Source: Uloborus plumipes (Eukaryota; Arthropoda; Arachnida; Araneae; Uloboridae). Taken from it: DNA of 64,000 bases. The first letter of the stretch is position 1, and each line of letters starts with the position of its first letter. The notes below the pieces were generated by a model. It had not been told where the DNA came from and did no database searches. It saw only the letters and a program-made list of their open reading frames with translations. A program made the translations under genes and the position numbers. Location of the stretch: NCBI GenBank assembly GCA_038373865.1, contig JAXGGA010002945.1:47641-111640 (forward strand), given 5' to 3'. Positions 34,472-47,689 of this stretch are shown one piece after another.

Positions 34472-34785
34472 GTTACCAGGTTCCTCCTTCTTCTTTTTTA
34501 CTTTTTTTTTCTTTCTCGGCGTTTTTACTGTTCTGCAATTCTCATAAATGATGTCTCTTGTTTGCTGCTTAACAGATTAAGAAATGCGGATGTTACTTTC
34601 GCTGTCTTTTTTGCACGGTAAATCATTTCATATTTCTTTCATGGTCAGTAGAAAGATCTTAAATCAATTCATATCCAGGATGACATACATACTTTAGTTC
34701 AAATATGTGTGCTTCAGCAACTGGTATGAGCTGCAATATAGAGGTAGACATAATCGATATTTTTTTGCTTGAAGAATGTGTATAG

Positions 34786-37121
34786 TAGGGTGGTCACAAA
34801 AAATCAATTTTCGAATTTCTTTTGCGGCACCCCCCTAAAATGTGCCAATGGGCTAGAAAATGAGATTTGTAAAGTTTTAGCTTAATCGGATAATATTAAC
34901 ACGTGCCGCAAAGAGGGTAAAGTTAAGAAAAACAGCGATTTTTAGCCAAAAATTGTAGTTTTTACTCTGTAAAACCAAAACTACTGATCCTAGAAGCTTT
35001 ATTTTGGTCTCATTTTGTAGGAAATTTTATTTTCTTTAAGCCTAATCTTATTTAAAGTTTCGAAAAAAAATGATTAAATATTTTTCAGAATTTTCACAAG
35101 TCATACTGCAACGCAAATTCTCGAAATTGCAAGTAACATGGGGAAAAAAAATTTTTCAACTAATCTTTTGAGGCACCCCCCTAAAATGTGCCAATAGACT
35201 AGAAAATGAGATTTGAAAAGTTTTAGCTTAATCGAATAATATTAACACGTGCCTCAAAGTGGGTAAAGTTACGAAAAACATCGATTTTTAGCCAAAAATC
35301 GTAGTTTTTTTCTCTGTAAAACCAAAACTATTCATCTTAGAAACTTTATTTTGGTCTCATTTTGTAGGAAATTTCATTCTCGTTAAGTGCTATCCCATTC
35401 ATTTTTGCTATCATGTCCAAAGTATTTATTTTGCATTTTGTAGGCTAAATCGTAGAATATATCAAAAATAAGAAATTTTAATTTTCATGCAAAACCTAAA
35501 AGCATTACAATATTCAATTACATTTACTTGCTTATTGTTGGATTTACTTTGTCAATTAAAAAAGGGGTATTTTCGCAGTACTTTAGAAATAAATAAAACA
35601 CATTTCTGTGTTGAAATAGAGGAATTAAGGGGTTAAGACGGAAATCAAAGAGTAAAAATGACAATAAAAGCTTTAATGCATCTTCATACTTATACTGTTA
35701 AATTATATAACATCATTTTACTACTCTTTGCATACAAATTAAGTTGCTGATGGCTTGGATAAGATACTTTTTGATAAATGAGGAAACTGTGCCTACATTT
35801 AGCACACAGCATTAACTTGTAATAAAAGCTACCGTTGCTCTTTGTTTTTTGTCAAAGAAGAACTAAAGCCTGGAATTAATTTTAAACCTTTTTCAACTGT
35901 GTCATGGAACATCATTAAATTATTTACTGTCTTTTTAGCTTTAGTATAAAATTGATTTTTACACGATTTATAGGGGTACATATTGTAATCGTCCCCAGGC
36001 TGCAGCTTTTTAATTTCACAACTAGAAAGTTTCAATTTTCGCATGAATTACTTATTTCTAATATTCTCATCTTCTGTACCTGCTTTGAATTGCTTTTTAT
36101 CTAACACACAGGCAGTGTCCTCATTTATCAAAAAGTATCCCATCCAAGCCATCAGCAACTTAATTTATATGTAAAGAGTAGTAAAATGATGTTATATAAT
36201 TTAACAGTATAAGTATGAAAGTGCATTAAAGCTTTTATTGTCATTTTAACTCTTTGATTTCCGTCTTAACCTCTTAATTCCTCTATTTCAACACAGAAAT
36301 GTGTTTCATTTATTTCTAAAGTACTGCGAAAATACCCCTTTTTTTAATTGACAAAGTAAATCCAATAATAAGCAAGTAAATGTAATTGAATATTGTAATG
36401 CTTTTAGGTTTTGCATGAAAATTTCTTATTTTTGATATATTCTATGATTTAGCCTGAAAAATACAAAGTAAATACTTTGGACATGATAGCAAAAATGAAT
36501 GGAATAGCACTTAACGAGAATGAAATTTTCTACAAAATGAGACCAAAATAAAGTTTCTAAGATGAATAGTTTTGGTTTTACAGAGAAAAAACTACGATTT
36601 TTAGCTAAAAATCGCTATTTTTCGTAACTTTACCCACTTTGAGGCACGTGTTAATATTATTCGATTAAGCTAAAACTTTTCAAATCTCATTTTCTAGTCT
36701 ATTGGCACATTTTAGGGGGGTGCCTCAAAAGATTAGTTGAAAAAAAATTTTCCCCCATGTTACTTGCAATTTCGAGAATTTGCGTTGCAGTATGACTTGT
36801 GAAAATTCTGAAAAATATTTAATCATTTTTTTCGAAACTTTAAATAAGATTAGGCTTAAAGAAAATAAAATTTCCTACAAAATGAGACTAAAATAAAGCT
36901 TTTAGGATCAGTAGTTTTGGTTTTACAGAGTAAAAACTACAATTTTTGGCTAAAAATCGCTGTTTTTCTTAACTTTACCCTCTTTGCGGCACGTGTTAAT
37001 ATTATCCGATTAAGCTAAAACTTTGCAAATCTCATTTTCTAGCCCATTGGCACATTTTAGGGGGGTGCCGCAAAAGATTAGTTGAAAAAAATTTTTCCCC
37101 ATGTTACTTGTGATCACCCTA
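34786..37121. mobile_element. 2.3-kb foldback hAT-like element
   Basis: An exact octamer GTGTATAG flanks it (34778-34785 and 37122-37129). The ends are TAGGGTGGTCACAA and complement TAGGGTGATCACAA. The arms, about 34786-35800 and 36113-37121, are highly similar; the spacer is about 310 bp. Each arm contains an internal direct duplication (34815-35030 and 35160-35395 on the left) marked by CACCCCCCTAAAATGTGCCA. The 8-bp duplication fits hAT; the superfamily call is inference since no transposase is present. Confidence 0.87.
35829..36044 (-). CDS. Unrecognised 71-codon frame in the foldback spacer
   Basis: This is the only open frame lying wholly in the unique spacer of the foldback element. 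It starts MRKLKLSSCEIKKLQPGDDY and is lysine-rich. No motif was recognised. It may be a leftover of the parent element's gene or chance. Confidence 0.2.
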   Translation of the reverse strand: MRKLKLSSCEIKKLQPGDDYNMYPYKSCKNQFYTKAKKTVNNLMMFHDTVEKGLKLIPGFSSSLTKNKEQR

Positions 37122-37406
37122 GTGTATAGTTTCACTCTCTTTATGCCTCAATTATTAAAGTGATGTTTTAAAACTTTTCACGCAAAAAAAAGTGCAATCG
37201 CACGAAACAGTTAACTCTCGAAATAATATAACTCTACATTGAGGTGGATGCACTTTCTTAATGTATTCGTTAAGTTATATTTAAAAAAAAGTTATTCCAT
37301 GGATTATCATTTCCCAGTTAAACATCACTCTTCAAAAAGTACGTTTGTTGGCTTACACCACTTTTTTTCAACAGATCAAATAAACATTTTAACTACGATA
37401 CATACC

Positions 37407-38611
37407 CAGTGGCGTAGCTAGGGGGTGGCAGGAGTGGCTCTTGCCACGGGCGCAGCAGCCTGGGGAGCGGCATTTTGACCCGAGTTAAAAAAAAAAAAAA
37501 GGTACGAGGTTTTTTTAGTAGAAAAATATTGAAGAATAAAAACTCGGAAGCCTTTGGTGACCTTTCTTCAGGGTTCCCCCGACTTTATGAAAAATCAAAG
37601 TAGCAAGCTGTAGTTGGGTATACAAGGTTTTAGTAGAGAATGAGTAATTTTTAAAATATTTCCATGTGAAAAAACCCGAAAAAGTCCAGGGTTTTCCTCC
37701 AAAACCAGAAAAACCCGGATATTTGATCAAAACATAGGCGGGATGGGTTTTTTTTTTTCAACAAAAAAAAAAAACGGTTTTTTTCAAACCCTTGTTTTGA
37801 AACAAACTGTATTTGAAATTAAAGCTGTCATGAAAAAAAATGGTTAGTAATTTTTTGCAAACATTATTGGTTTTAGTACCTGGAGACCGAGCTCCGCTCG
37901 GTTAAAAAAAAAAAAAAAAAAAAAAAAGAGGTTTGTAAAATCTTGTTTTTCTAAAGTTCGAAATACTTATTTAGATTTTTAAGCCCTTGGTTGACGCATT
38001 TTTAAGCCCTTGGTTGCAATTTCGCATTTAAAACAGCCGTAATTTATTTTAAAAAACACAACTTTATTTAAACAATGCGCATCGTAAAATCACAGCACAA
38101 TACTGCTGTGCTAAGCACAAAAATCGCATCTGCACTAACAAAATTGAGTTATCGCCACTAAGAAACCAAATAGAAAAAACGCCGATATAGATGAACTCTA
38201 AAACCAAAACTTTATCTAAATCCAAAATTAGAGCCGCTATACAGACCTTTTAGTCTATGTAGAAGCCTTATGTGAAATGATGGGAAGAGGCAGAAACGTC
38301 CAGAACTAAAATTGTTAGGAAGGGGAAAATTCGGAATTATCCAAAAGAAATTCCAATTTTTCCAGACATTAAAATACGAACAGCATTACACAATATCTAA
38401 TGACATATGAGAAGGAACACAAGGCATTATAAAGATATTTTGAAAAGAAAAAAGAGGAAAATCGAAGTTGCAATATTGCCTTTATCTTTTTCGCATCAAT
38501 CAACAAACATTTTCTGAACAAGGAATTGTTTTTGGGAGGTCACAAGGACCTCCTATCCACGTGACCCTGAAGGGGTGCGATTTCTTAAGTTTGCCCCTAG
38601 CTACGCTACTG
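37407..38611. mobile_element. hAT-like element, exact 8-bp duplication
   Basis: TACATACC occurs at 37399-37406 and 38612-38619. The ends are CAGTGGCGTAGCTAGGGG and complement CAGTAGCGTAGCTAGGGG. It carries no transposase. Inside, at 37884-37925, a perfect short hairpin (ACCGAGCTCCGCTCGGT) precedes a run of over 20 A, which looks like the tail of a retroposon inserted here. A 21-bp phrase TTTTTAAGCCCTTGGTTG is tandemly doubled at about 37976-38020. Confidence 0.9.
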
Positions 38612-38991
38612 TACATACCGACACATACTAGTTTCTTCATTTATATTTGACACCCTCCCCTCAACAGATTTTTTTATTTATTTACTTTTTGCAATTTTAA
38701 AATAACTTTTTGATAACCCAATGTATAAGCAGAGTTTAAAATGTAAAGCGAAACCCCTACCGTGGATCTAGTTCAGAGATGGCATCAATGGGCGAGTACA
38801 CTAAAAGGAATCACTTTTTGAGATGTGGAACAATAATTTTTGTGATTTCGGCACAACTACGTTCATCAAACCATGCACGTTTTTCTTTGCATTTCGTTGT
38901 TGACAGTATAAACATGAGAAAATACTGAAAAAGCAATTCTTAAGCATTTATTTATTTTTTTAAACTCATTTTTAAATTTGATGGAACAATA

Positions 38992-41360
38992 CTGTGGAGT
39001 CATTCCATAGTGACTAACGTAACATTCAGAGCTGATTTTGTAACTGTGTTTACTTGTAACTTAAAGGATAAAACATATTTTTTAGTTATGCTGGTGGATT
39101 TACAATGTACATGTACATGGTATCTATGTAGGGCGAAGCCAGAATCACCTGTGTGACATTTGAACTCACACTCTCAAGTACAACTTTACTTAACATCATA
39201 TGTATAAAAAAAGTTAAACTTTTTTTTAATGTAAATCCATCCTGGGGGTCATAATAAAACATTCTTGTAGAAATTTACTGGAAAAATTAATTTAAAATTA
39301 CATTTTAAGCACTTAAAACTTGTATCACCTGTGTGACCTTTTTGTAATGGAAAAAACGTACAATATATTGAAATATATATATTTCTGTGAATTTTGATTA
39401 GAACTATTATTTGTTTTTTTAAATCCATATACCAAAAGAACTAAATTAAATGAATCTGTAAGTAAATATACTAAAATAATAGTTTTTTTATACAGAAAAA
39501 GTTAATTTACTTCTATCACCTGTGTGACCATGGGTATCACCTGTGTGACATCATACAACATTTTCAAGTAAATCGAGTAATTTAAGGACAATAGCTAGTA
39601 TTTTATTAATATATATGAACGAATACAAATAAGTTACAGCAAATATCTAAATTTAAATGCTTAACGAGTATTTACAATTTCTTGGTAACAATCTTTTTAA
39701 CCCTTTCCGGCGCGCGTGATTAAATTTTTAGAAATGTGCTGAAAAAACGCTATGAAGGAGTTTAACTGATAGGATGATTAGGCCACTTCCAATTATTTAC
39801 ACTCCTATGCATGACGGAAATTCATTATATTCAAATTCTTTCCTTTTCGTATTTTCACGAGATTTACGTTTCCTTTCTGCTGATGTACTTCGATACGCTT
39901 TCAGTTGACTGGTGCTCATTTTTGAAATTCTATTTCTTCTGCTAGATTCACTCATTTTATTTTGATTCGATTTAAAATCTGGATCATTTACAGTCTTCTT
40001 TCTCTTATACTTTTTCTGACTTAAACTATACTTTAAACTTTGCTCGTCATCTTCCATGTTTAGCTTTAAAAGGAAACCAAATTCTTATATTCAAGATTAG
40101 AATAATAGTTTAATCTGCAGATGCAAACTGGCTAACTTTAAGGAATTGAAAGAATAAATAGAGTTGCCAGATTTTAAAACTGAAAAATACTAAATTTCTT
40201 TTTTTTTAAATATTTTATTGGCCCTCTACTGGCACCAAATTAATTCTTTCTTACTGTTATTTGGAACCTGTTTTATCAGTCACACAGGTGATAGTAAATA
40301 TCACACAGGTGATAATAAATGTCACACAGGTGATAGGTCAGTTAAGGGTCAGAAAAAAGGTATCAATTTAAAAATGTTTAGTGTTGTTTTATCAGCAATA
40401 TGTTTTACCTTTGATTGCAAAAAATCAGAAATATAAAGTTATTTTAAGTGTCCTAACAAAAACTTTTGTATGTCAAATATCACCTGTGTGACAAGGAGGC
40501 TTTTATATGATATGCTTATTAAATTAAGGAACTTAATTTATTTAATTAATTACATTTAAATGCTTCTAAAATATTAATTCTATTCCCTAAAAGTGCCTTT
40601 TACGAAAAAAATAGTTTTCTTGTCAATAGAAATGAAATTACCTCAGTTTTTGAATCAGAAATCAGTATTGAGAAAAAAATCAAGTTTTTAAAAGTTTATA
40701 ATTGACCTCCACATTAAAAACAAAAAAAAATATTTTTTGAACTTTTGTTGCTTGTACCATAAACTATGAACATTTTTCTTTCATTTAATAGAAAAAACTC
40801 CTTTAAACAAATAAAAAAAAATTTTCAGTGTCAGGCTCACTTTTTCTGGCTTTGCCCTGTATCATTTCTGTTAAGAATTCAAAACAAAATTACTGACAGT
40901 AGATATTTCTTCAACCAAAATAGCAGCGTGACTAACGTAACATTTTTGCAACCCTGAAAATGAATGCTCATGTTGTAAGGCAGAAATTATTCAAAGTTAA
41001 GCAAGTGTTAAAAATTGAATGATATATTTGAAAAATGTGTAAAGTTGGCTTTCAAGAACATAAAGCACATTTATTAAATCTTGATTATTTTTAGTCTTAA
41101 GTGTCACTTTTACTCAAGATGGAGTGTGACTAACGTAACTTGACTAACGTAACCATCGAATAATAAGCAGTATAGACACACTTCAAACTATTTATTATGG
41201 CTAATTTCAGTGATAATTACAATACTTTTTCAATTTTTTTAACTTCTTATGTTGTATGATTTTTATTTATGTATTTATTCATTTGTTTTTTGATACTTTT
41301 TTCACTTCGGAATTTTTTTTTCTTCGGCTGAGGTTGACATCTTCATGGAATGACCCTGTG
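38992..41360. mobile_element. Element with two families of repeated 13-mers
   Basis: The ends CTGTGGAGTCATTCCATAG and complement CACAGGGTCATTCCATGAAG are flanked by TA. TGACTAACGTAAC occurs four times in one orientation (39011, 40929, 41127, 41141). TCACCTGTGTGAC occurs five times forward (39145, 39325, 39516, 39537, 40480) and three times reversed (40279, 40301, 40321), one copy differing only in the last base. Such spaced arrays could be transposase or regulator binding sites. The two motif families may mark two nested elements. Confidence 0.65.
39797..40057 (-). CDS. Basic N-terminal fragment of a transposon protein
   Basis: 86 codons starting MEDDEQSLKYSLSQKKYKRK. The region RISKMSTSQLKAYRSTSAE followed by RKRKSREN is strongly basic and resembles the leading region of several arthropod DNA-transposon proteins that have KMS..ELKAYR..-like and R.RK.R.. 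repeats (by-eye impression). It may be a first exon whose continuation has been deleted. It lies between the forward and reversed TCACCTGTGTGAC clusters. Confidence 0.35.
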   Translation of the reverse strand: MEDDEQSLKYSLSQKKYKRKKTVNDPDFKSNQNKMSESSRRNRISKMSTSQLKAYRSTSAERKRKSRENTKRKEFEYNEFPSCIGV

Positions 41361-41362
41361 TA

Positions 41363-43780
41363 AAAAATATATTTTCTATTTTTTTTTCCAGGTACATATA
41401 TTTTCAGTAAACTATAAAAAATTATTTATTTCATGTTTTTGTGTCAGATAAATATTTATTTATATGAATATATAAATATTTATCTGTTTAATATATGATC
41501 TGACTCTTTATATAAATATTTATATGAATGGTTTGAATTTGTAAAATATAAAACATGTAATTAAAGTAAGATATTGGTAAATGGAAAATGATCGAATGAT
41601 TTGTGCTAAAATCTTGTTTTCTCTTGTTTCTTGTTGTAAGGCTCCATTTTAGATTTGAAATCGCAATATTCTGTATTTTCTCGACAATTTGTGCTTCATT
41701 TACGTTGGTTTTTTTACTTCATTCATAAGAAATCGGTATTTTAAATTTCTGCACATTCGTCAAAAAAAACTACTCTTCAGTGAAACCTTCCAAAGTAATT
41801 ATAGTTTTTTCGAAGAATTTACTTAAGAAAGTCTTCCAATTTCATCAATGGAAAACCTTTATTTGCTCAGACAATTTACAAAGCTGTTCTACAGCTTGTA
41901 GGGGAAGTAGTGCAGTTGTTTTGAAAAGCTTTATTTTTATCGTTCATTTGTCTTATTTATATTTTTCCGCCTATTGTCACTCGTTTAGTAGCCGGAGCAT
42001 GAATCACTTTTGACCCATCACTTTCGTTTTCATCTCCGCGACATCATTTCCTTTGAGCTTCACATTTGTGAGTATTTCGGAGTGGTGTGGGTGTTTTTCT
42101 CGCTTGGAACTAAAAATAGCATTCTCCAGGTGACGGGAAGAGGGAAAAACTGGGACGAACGCGTTTTGAGGAAAAGTTTGACAGATCTTTTGCTGGGGGG
42201 ATGTCTGAAGAGGTGTCCTACAACCGAGCTTTAAATGTATTTAGCTCCATTTGGAAGCAAATAAAATTCGGAATTCCTTTCTCGAAAGTTTGTTTCATTG
42301 CATTTTACACCTTGTTAGGAAAGGTAAGATAAACTATTCGTTTGACGATTTTCTTGTATTTTGTGGGAGAATGTCCTACTAATGATGTCAAAAGAGGTGT
42401 TCTGTATTCAGCTCCATAATAAATAAATAAAATTTTCAGTTCCTTTCCAGAAAGTTTATTTTTGTTTCATTTTACACTGTGATTCATGTTTATCTTGATG
42501 TTTGCCAATAAGCACGTTAAAAATCTGTTTATGGGGAAACTAGACTTTTGGAACAGGCAAAATAAACCGCTCGTTTGTTTATTTTTACTCTTAATTTAAG
42601 TTTTCTCAAGAGATAATTACATTCCAATGAGACTCTTCATCCAAAACAGTAATTACAAAGAAAAGAATAGGAGTATTTAGTCATCAATATTCACGAATAT
42701 TTTATTTGTATTTAAAAAGCGGCCGACATGATCTCTGCTATATTTTAACATTCTTTGGTGTCACAAAAGAGATCCGGGGAGGGAGGTCTGTGGTTCCAAG
42801 ATCCACTCGTGTCCATGGCAGATTTTTATGTTCATGGAGATTTCCTATCTCTGCTAGGCAGCTTGAGCTTAGCAGAGCATTGTGAAGTGCATAATGTTCT
42901 ACGTGTGTGAGTATTGGATTCAGTGCATTTGCATATCAATTTCTAATTTTTTCGTAGAAAGTCTTTCTCCCGAATTTCAGTTTTTAGTTGTATCAAATGC
43001 TTTTTAACCACCTAAGGAAGAAAATCGTTCCGGCTAAAGATAAAAACGTGCTGGTTAAAATCTACGAAAAACAAAAGATTATGTTAGCAGTAAAAAATTA
43101 ACAGAGCTTTACACACAATGATTAGCACAGAAATTCGTATCACAAAACCCTGAATTTTTACACAATGATTAACACAGCAAATTTTATTATAAAATCTCTT
43201 GAATTTTCCAATTTTTTCACAATAGTTAACATAGAGATTTGTAGTAGAAAAACTCTGAACTTTTCAATGGTAAACTCGAATGATGGATTCCACTGCAGAA
43301 AATAAAGAATTTTTCTCAGATTCTCAACAAACGATCTAAAACTTTTCTTTTTTTTTTCAGATATAAAAGTGTCATTACTGTCGAAATGTATTTCAATCAT
43401 TGCGATCTACTTTATAATAAACGTTTTACAACATCCAATTATAAAACGATTGACAGTGAGTTGCAATAAAATACAAGCAGTTTTCATTTTTTTATTTTAA
43501 TTAATGTAACAATAGATTTGACGATTAAAAACGTAATAACTTAAATATTATTATTTACATAGGTATGAAATTGTGAAAACGAAATGTGTACTAAACATTG
43601 GTTTGTGGACCAGCACAAGTGGGATTTTTTCAAAAAGAACTTATAATGCATTTTCTAAGATTTTTTAAACTTCTCTCTCAACATAAATACGATAGGAACA
43701 TCTATCCATCAAAAATAACATATTAAGTGTTAATTCTAATTTTGAATGAGGAAATACGTTACATGTTATAAATACAACTA
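41363..43780. other. Unassigned spacer with two local duplications
   Basis: Around 42190-42310 and 42370-42480 two diverged copies share GTGTCCTAC/GTTCTGTATTCAGCTCC, AATAAAATT..GTTCCTTTC and TTTCATT..TTTTACAC. Around 43110-43265 three diverged units of 50-57 bp share CACAATGATTAACACAG. The frame 42010-42234 (ending RCPTTEL) is open over somewhat GC-richer sequence but has no recognised homology. Confidence 0.4.
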
Positions 43781-43781
43781 C

Positions 43782-44049
43782 AGTCAAGCCCGCTTAAACG
43801 AATAGCTTTTTTGCCACGAAAAATATTCTAATAAGCCGCATACTCCATTACCCGGAATCAAAATAATATACATTACAACGATTTGGTACATTAAAAATAC
43901 ATTATATTAAGCGGGATATTCTTTCAGCCGATATTATAATAAGCGGTTCGACTAGCTTTTAATAAACCAAACGTCGGCTCTACTACGACATAAAAAAATG
44001 TCTGTATAGCTCTCGATAAATAACTTAGATATGCCCGTTATAAGGCTAC
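43782..44049. mobile_element. Possible decayed Tigger/pogo-like MITE
   Basis: CAGTCAAGCCCGCTTAAACG at the left and complement CAGTAGCCTTATAACGGGC at the right resemble pogo-type ends. Internal AATAAGCG phrases recur. No clear TA pair remains at the right flank. Confidence 0.4.
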
Positions 44050-45310
44050 TGTTCGTCGTTTATTCCCATCCATGTGAAAAATCCTTTTCTATTGGGACAA
44101 TAAAAACAACTTCAAAGAAACCGATTGTATTTTAATACAACTCCTCGTCTCGTAGGGAAAAAAAATGTCGCCTCGTATTTCGAGCTTGTCAAATAATAGC
44201 AGCAGCAAATGTCGCTCTGAATAACAATTATATTTATGTTACTTTAAAAAACGTTACATTTGTGTCACAAGAAAATAATCTCATATCACTTTACCGAACG
44301 CTCCCACTTTCTTGCATTGAAAATGTTCATTGAAACCCCAAAATACATATATTCAATCAGTGGCTAATTTGTGCTTTTTCAATGTTGAGTTTCCAATTGT
44401 TAAAATCTTGAGTGTTTTGTTTATGTATAATTGATTGTTGCTGTAACTTCCCATATAACGTCAAATCTTTAAAACTTGTGTCACTATTCCATGAATACTA
44501 ACAATCATCTTATGAATTGGCAAAGGGGATATCATTTGGGCGTGCTCGAAAATCCTCTTGCTGCCAGTTTTCAAATAATTGAATAAAAAATGCAGCATTC
44601 ATCACGCTTCAAAGGACTGTTTCGTTACACCAAAACAACGTACAAACATGGGAAATGCATGAAAAAATACATATACACTCTCTATATTTCTGCTACATAA
44701 TACAAATGTTTAGTGGTAGCTCTTTTGGTCACCTGGCACTCATCTCCGCGTAATCCAGACTCTTTCAAACGTCTATTAACATGTTTCCCTCAATATCCGT
44801 CAGATCAACATGGATGCTTCCCTGAAGTAATTCTCTATGAGATTTCTCTTCAGGAGGCTACTTGATTTTTTTTTTAACCCTCAATGGCAACGTTTCTGTA
44901 AGCAAAGCCCTAAAGAAACGTATCACTGCTGTTATGACGGACATTGACGGAATCATGCCATCGAACGCTTAAAGGAAGCTGTATTATCATTGAAATGCAT
45001 ATGATAGGAAGAAGGACGGAAGAACACCCAGTATGTACCAGAAGTTGAAGAGTGTGTCTTTTCATGCATCAAAAGTGTTTGTACGTCGTATAGATATAAA
45101 GAAACAGTCATTTGAAAGCCAAAAAGTCATCTTCTCGATTGAAACTGAAATTGCACAAGATTTCATCCCAACCGGCAACATGAAACAGGATTTTACTTTG
45201 TTGTCACGTGGCATTCTGTTACGCTGCCTAAGTTTAGAGATGAAATGTTATTTATTGCTTTCATTTCCAAACATGTTTCGCATCACTTATACAATTAATG
45301 TAGTGAATAT
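44050..45310. other. Unassigned spacer
   Basis: A 104-codon frame (45033-45347, +) starts MYQKLKSVSFHASKVFVRRI and runs into R1 copy 10 at its end. It has no recognised domain and is probably not a gene. Confidence 0.35.
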
Positions 45311-45311
45311 C

Positions 45312-45704
45312 TTAACTGTAAAAAATGAATGTTGTTTTACCTTATAATACAGCTAATTTTATAGTGATAAACTGTAAAAAGTACTAATTTTACAGTGATG
45401 AACTGTAAAATTTCTACTTTTACCGTACTAAACTGCAAAATGGCTAATTTTACAGTAATAAACTGCAAAATTGCTAATTTCACGGTTTATTACCGTGCAT
45501 TTTAGTTTTAAACTGGAACCTCTGCTGCCAGTATTATACTGTTATTTTTCCATTATAATACAGCTAAATTTTACGGTAATAAACTAAAATTTCTAACTTT
45601 ACAGTAAAAGAAACTGTAAAATTGCTGTGCATTTTACATTTTCAAATTAGAACCTCGGCAGCCAGCATTATATTGTAAAAACAACAGTTCGTTCTTTGCA
45701 GTGT
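45312..45704 (+). repeat. R1 repeat copy 10, two units
   Basis: Starts AACTGTAAAAAATGAATG and ends TTCTTTGCAGTG. The second unit has lost several bases in its central blocks. Confidence 0.85.
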
Positions 45705-47310
45705 TCCTACCAAAAATTGCTTGTGGTGGTTTTTTTTTTTTTTTTTGCAACTTTTAATCTGCATACATGAGAACAATAATCTGAATGTTCGATACCATCC
45801 CCAACCATTTATAAAAAAATATGTTGCAAATAATTTGCACCAATTTTCATAAACGGTACTTTATTTTTTCTTTGTTGTGATGCTGTAAATCTAGATAGAG
45901 TCAAATAAATGGCATAATTTCTAGATTTGAAAGGGTGAAATTGTTTCCGTCGCTGAGTAACGTTGGATAACATCCATTCTTTGCCAGGGTCATACTTCAT
46001 GTCGCCATCAGGTCAAAGTTGTTTATTTGGCCGCGTGCTACTCTTCTGGAGTTGGGGAATCAATTGTTGCTAAATCTGTCTTAGAAAAAGTGGAAGATGC
46101 CACATTTTACCCGCGGGATCTTCTACCGAGAACTTGGGAAGAATTTTTCTTGCTGCAAGAAGGAATTTTATGATGATGCTGATCTATCATTAAGTAATTA
46201 AATAGTTAATGATAATAGGAAGAACTAAGAAAATGTGAGTCACCGGCTTTGCTTAAGACATGTTTTTAAACGTTTTTTAGACGAACTATGTTAGATTTTA
46301 CTGCATATAATTTTGTCTGCGTTTGTTTATAAGTTTTTTTTAGGTAGATCTTCAACTATTTGAAATGCTATTGAAACAACTTCTCGAAAATTTACAATGA
46401 AATCAACGGTTAATTAATCCTTGAATGCATGACTCGTGTCTTTGCTTTAAAGGTTCGATACATGTTTTCCAAAAAATCATAGTTGTTCCTTGAAGGGGCT
46501 ATAGAAACATTTACAGTAAGAAACTGATCTGTTAACAGTTGCATGTATGCTTCCAAAAAGCAGCATTTAACGGTTCGTCAAATGAAAGCGAAAAGCAATT
46601 ATTTTCGTAGCTGCTGAAGAGATTGTTTTCCTTGTCTTCATCATATGACCAACGCCAGAATAAGTGCAAGTGAGCTTTTATCTTCAGTATCTGATCTGCA
46701 GATTAGGATCCAGACTTCCACTTTCAGCTTCTTCTCCTTTGTTGTACGACCCAATTTTCCTGCGATCACTTTCTATTCGGGGTTTGACACCCAATATAGA
46801 ACAATCTGGGGCACATGACCCTCCCCATTAGGGAAAGTTTTTTATTTCTCTTTTTTTTTTTTTTTTTTGTCTGTGCCGCTATGGCAGCAAGGGAAAGTTT
46901 TTGGATCTGTCTGATTTCCTGGTGGCCTACTGTGCTAGAAAAACTCGGTTTTTACTTTTCAATTGCTTAATGAACACGGATCTTGAATATCATGGCGGAT
47001 TTCAAATCTTCCTCCTTTATACCTTCCCTTTCCTTAACCTAGAGACGAATTTGCTATGACTAAGCGTTGGCAAATTCTGAGTGGCGTTTGCCGTCCGAAA
47101 GAAACACTTTCGAACTATATAAACCATTTGATACAAATTAATAGTAAACAATTTACTTTGTTTTGTTTTCAACTTCTTCACATCAAATTTCACTTTCATT
47201 CGAGGAAGAGAATGATGTTTGAAAATTGATGAGGCACCAGTAATGAGAATCGTGTGTTTCCCTTTGATTTCAAAGACTTATTCATTATTTGAAATTACAA
47301 TAAGAATCTA
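45705..47310. other. Unassigned spacer
   Basis: Contains poly-T runs (45731-45746, 46853-46868) and no recognisable element ends or exons. Confidence 0.35.
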
Positions 47311-47688
47311 TACTGCAAAGAATGAACTGTTGTTTTTACAGTATAATACTGGCTGCAGAGGTTCCAATTTAAACCTGTAAAATGCATAATAATAAACAGT
47401 AAAGTTAGCAATTTTACAGTTTATCACCATAATTTCAAAACGTTGCACTCTAAAAATACCACTATAATACTGGTAGCAGAGGTTTCAGTTAAAAACTAAA
47501 ATGCACAGTAATAAACTGTAAAATTAGCAATTTTACAGTTTATTAGTGTAGAATTAGCAATTTTACAGTTTATTACTGTAAAGCAGCAATTTTAGTTTAT
47601 AAGTGTAGAATTAGCAATTTTTATAGTTTGTTACTATAAAATTAACAGTATTATACTGTGAAAACAACATCTATTTTTTACAGTGTAG
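47311..47688 (-). repeat. R1 repeat copy 11, two units, inverted
   Basis: Begins TACTGCAAAGAATGAACTG after TA and ends TTTTTTACAGTG before TA. The unit junction is at about 47455. Confidence 0.85.
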
Positions 47689-47689
47689 T

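Noticed and set aside
45033..45347. 104-codon frame as a gene
   Set aside because: Ends inside R1 copy 10, with no homology, splice or composition support.
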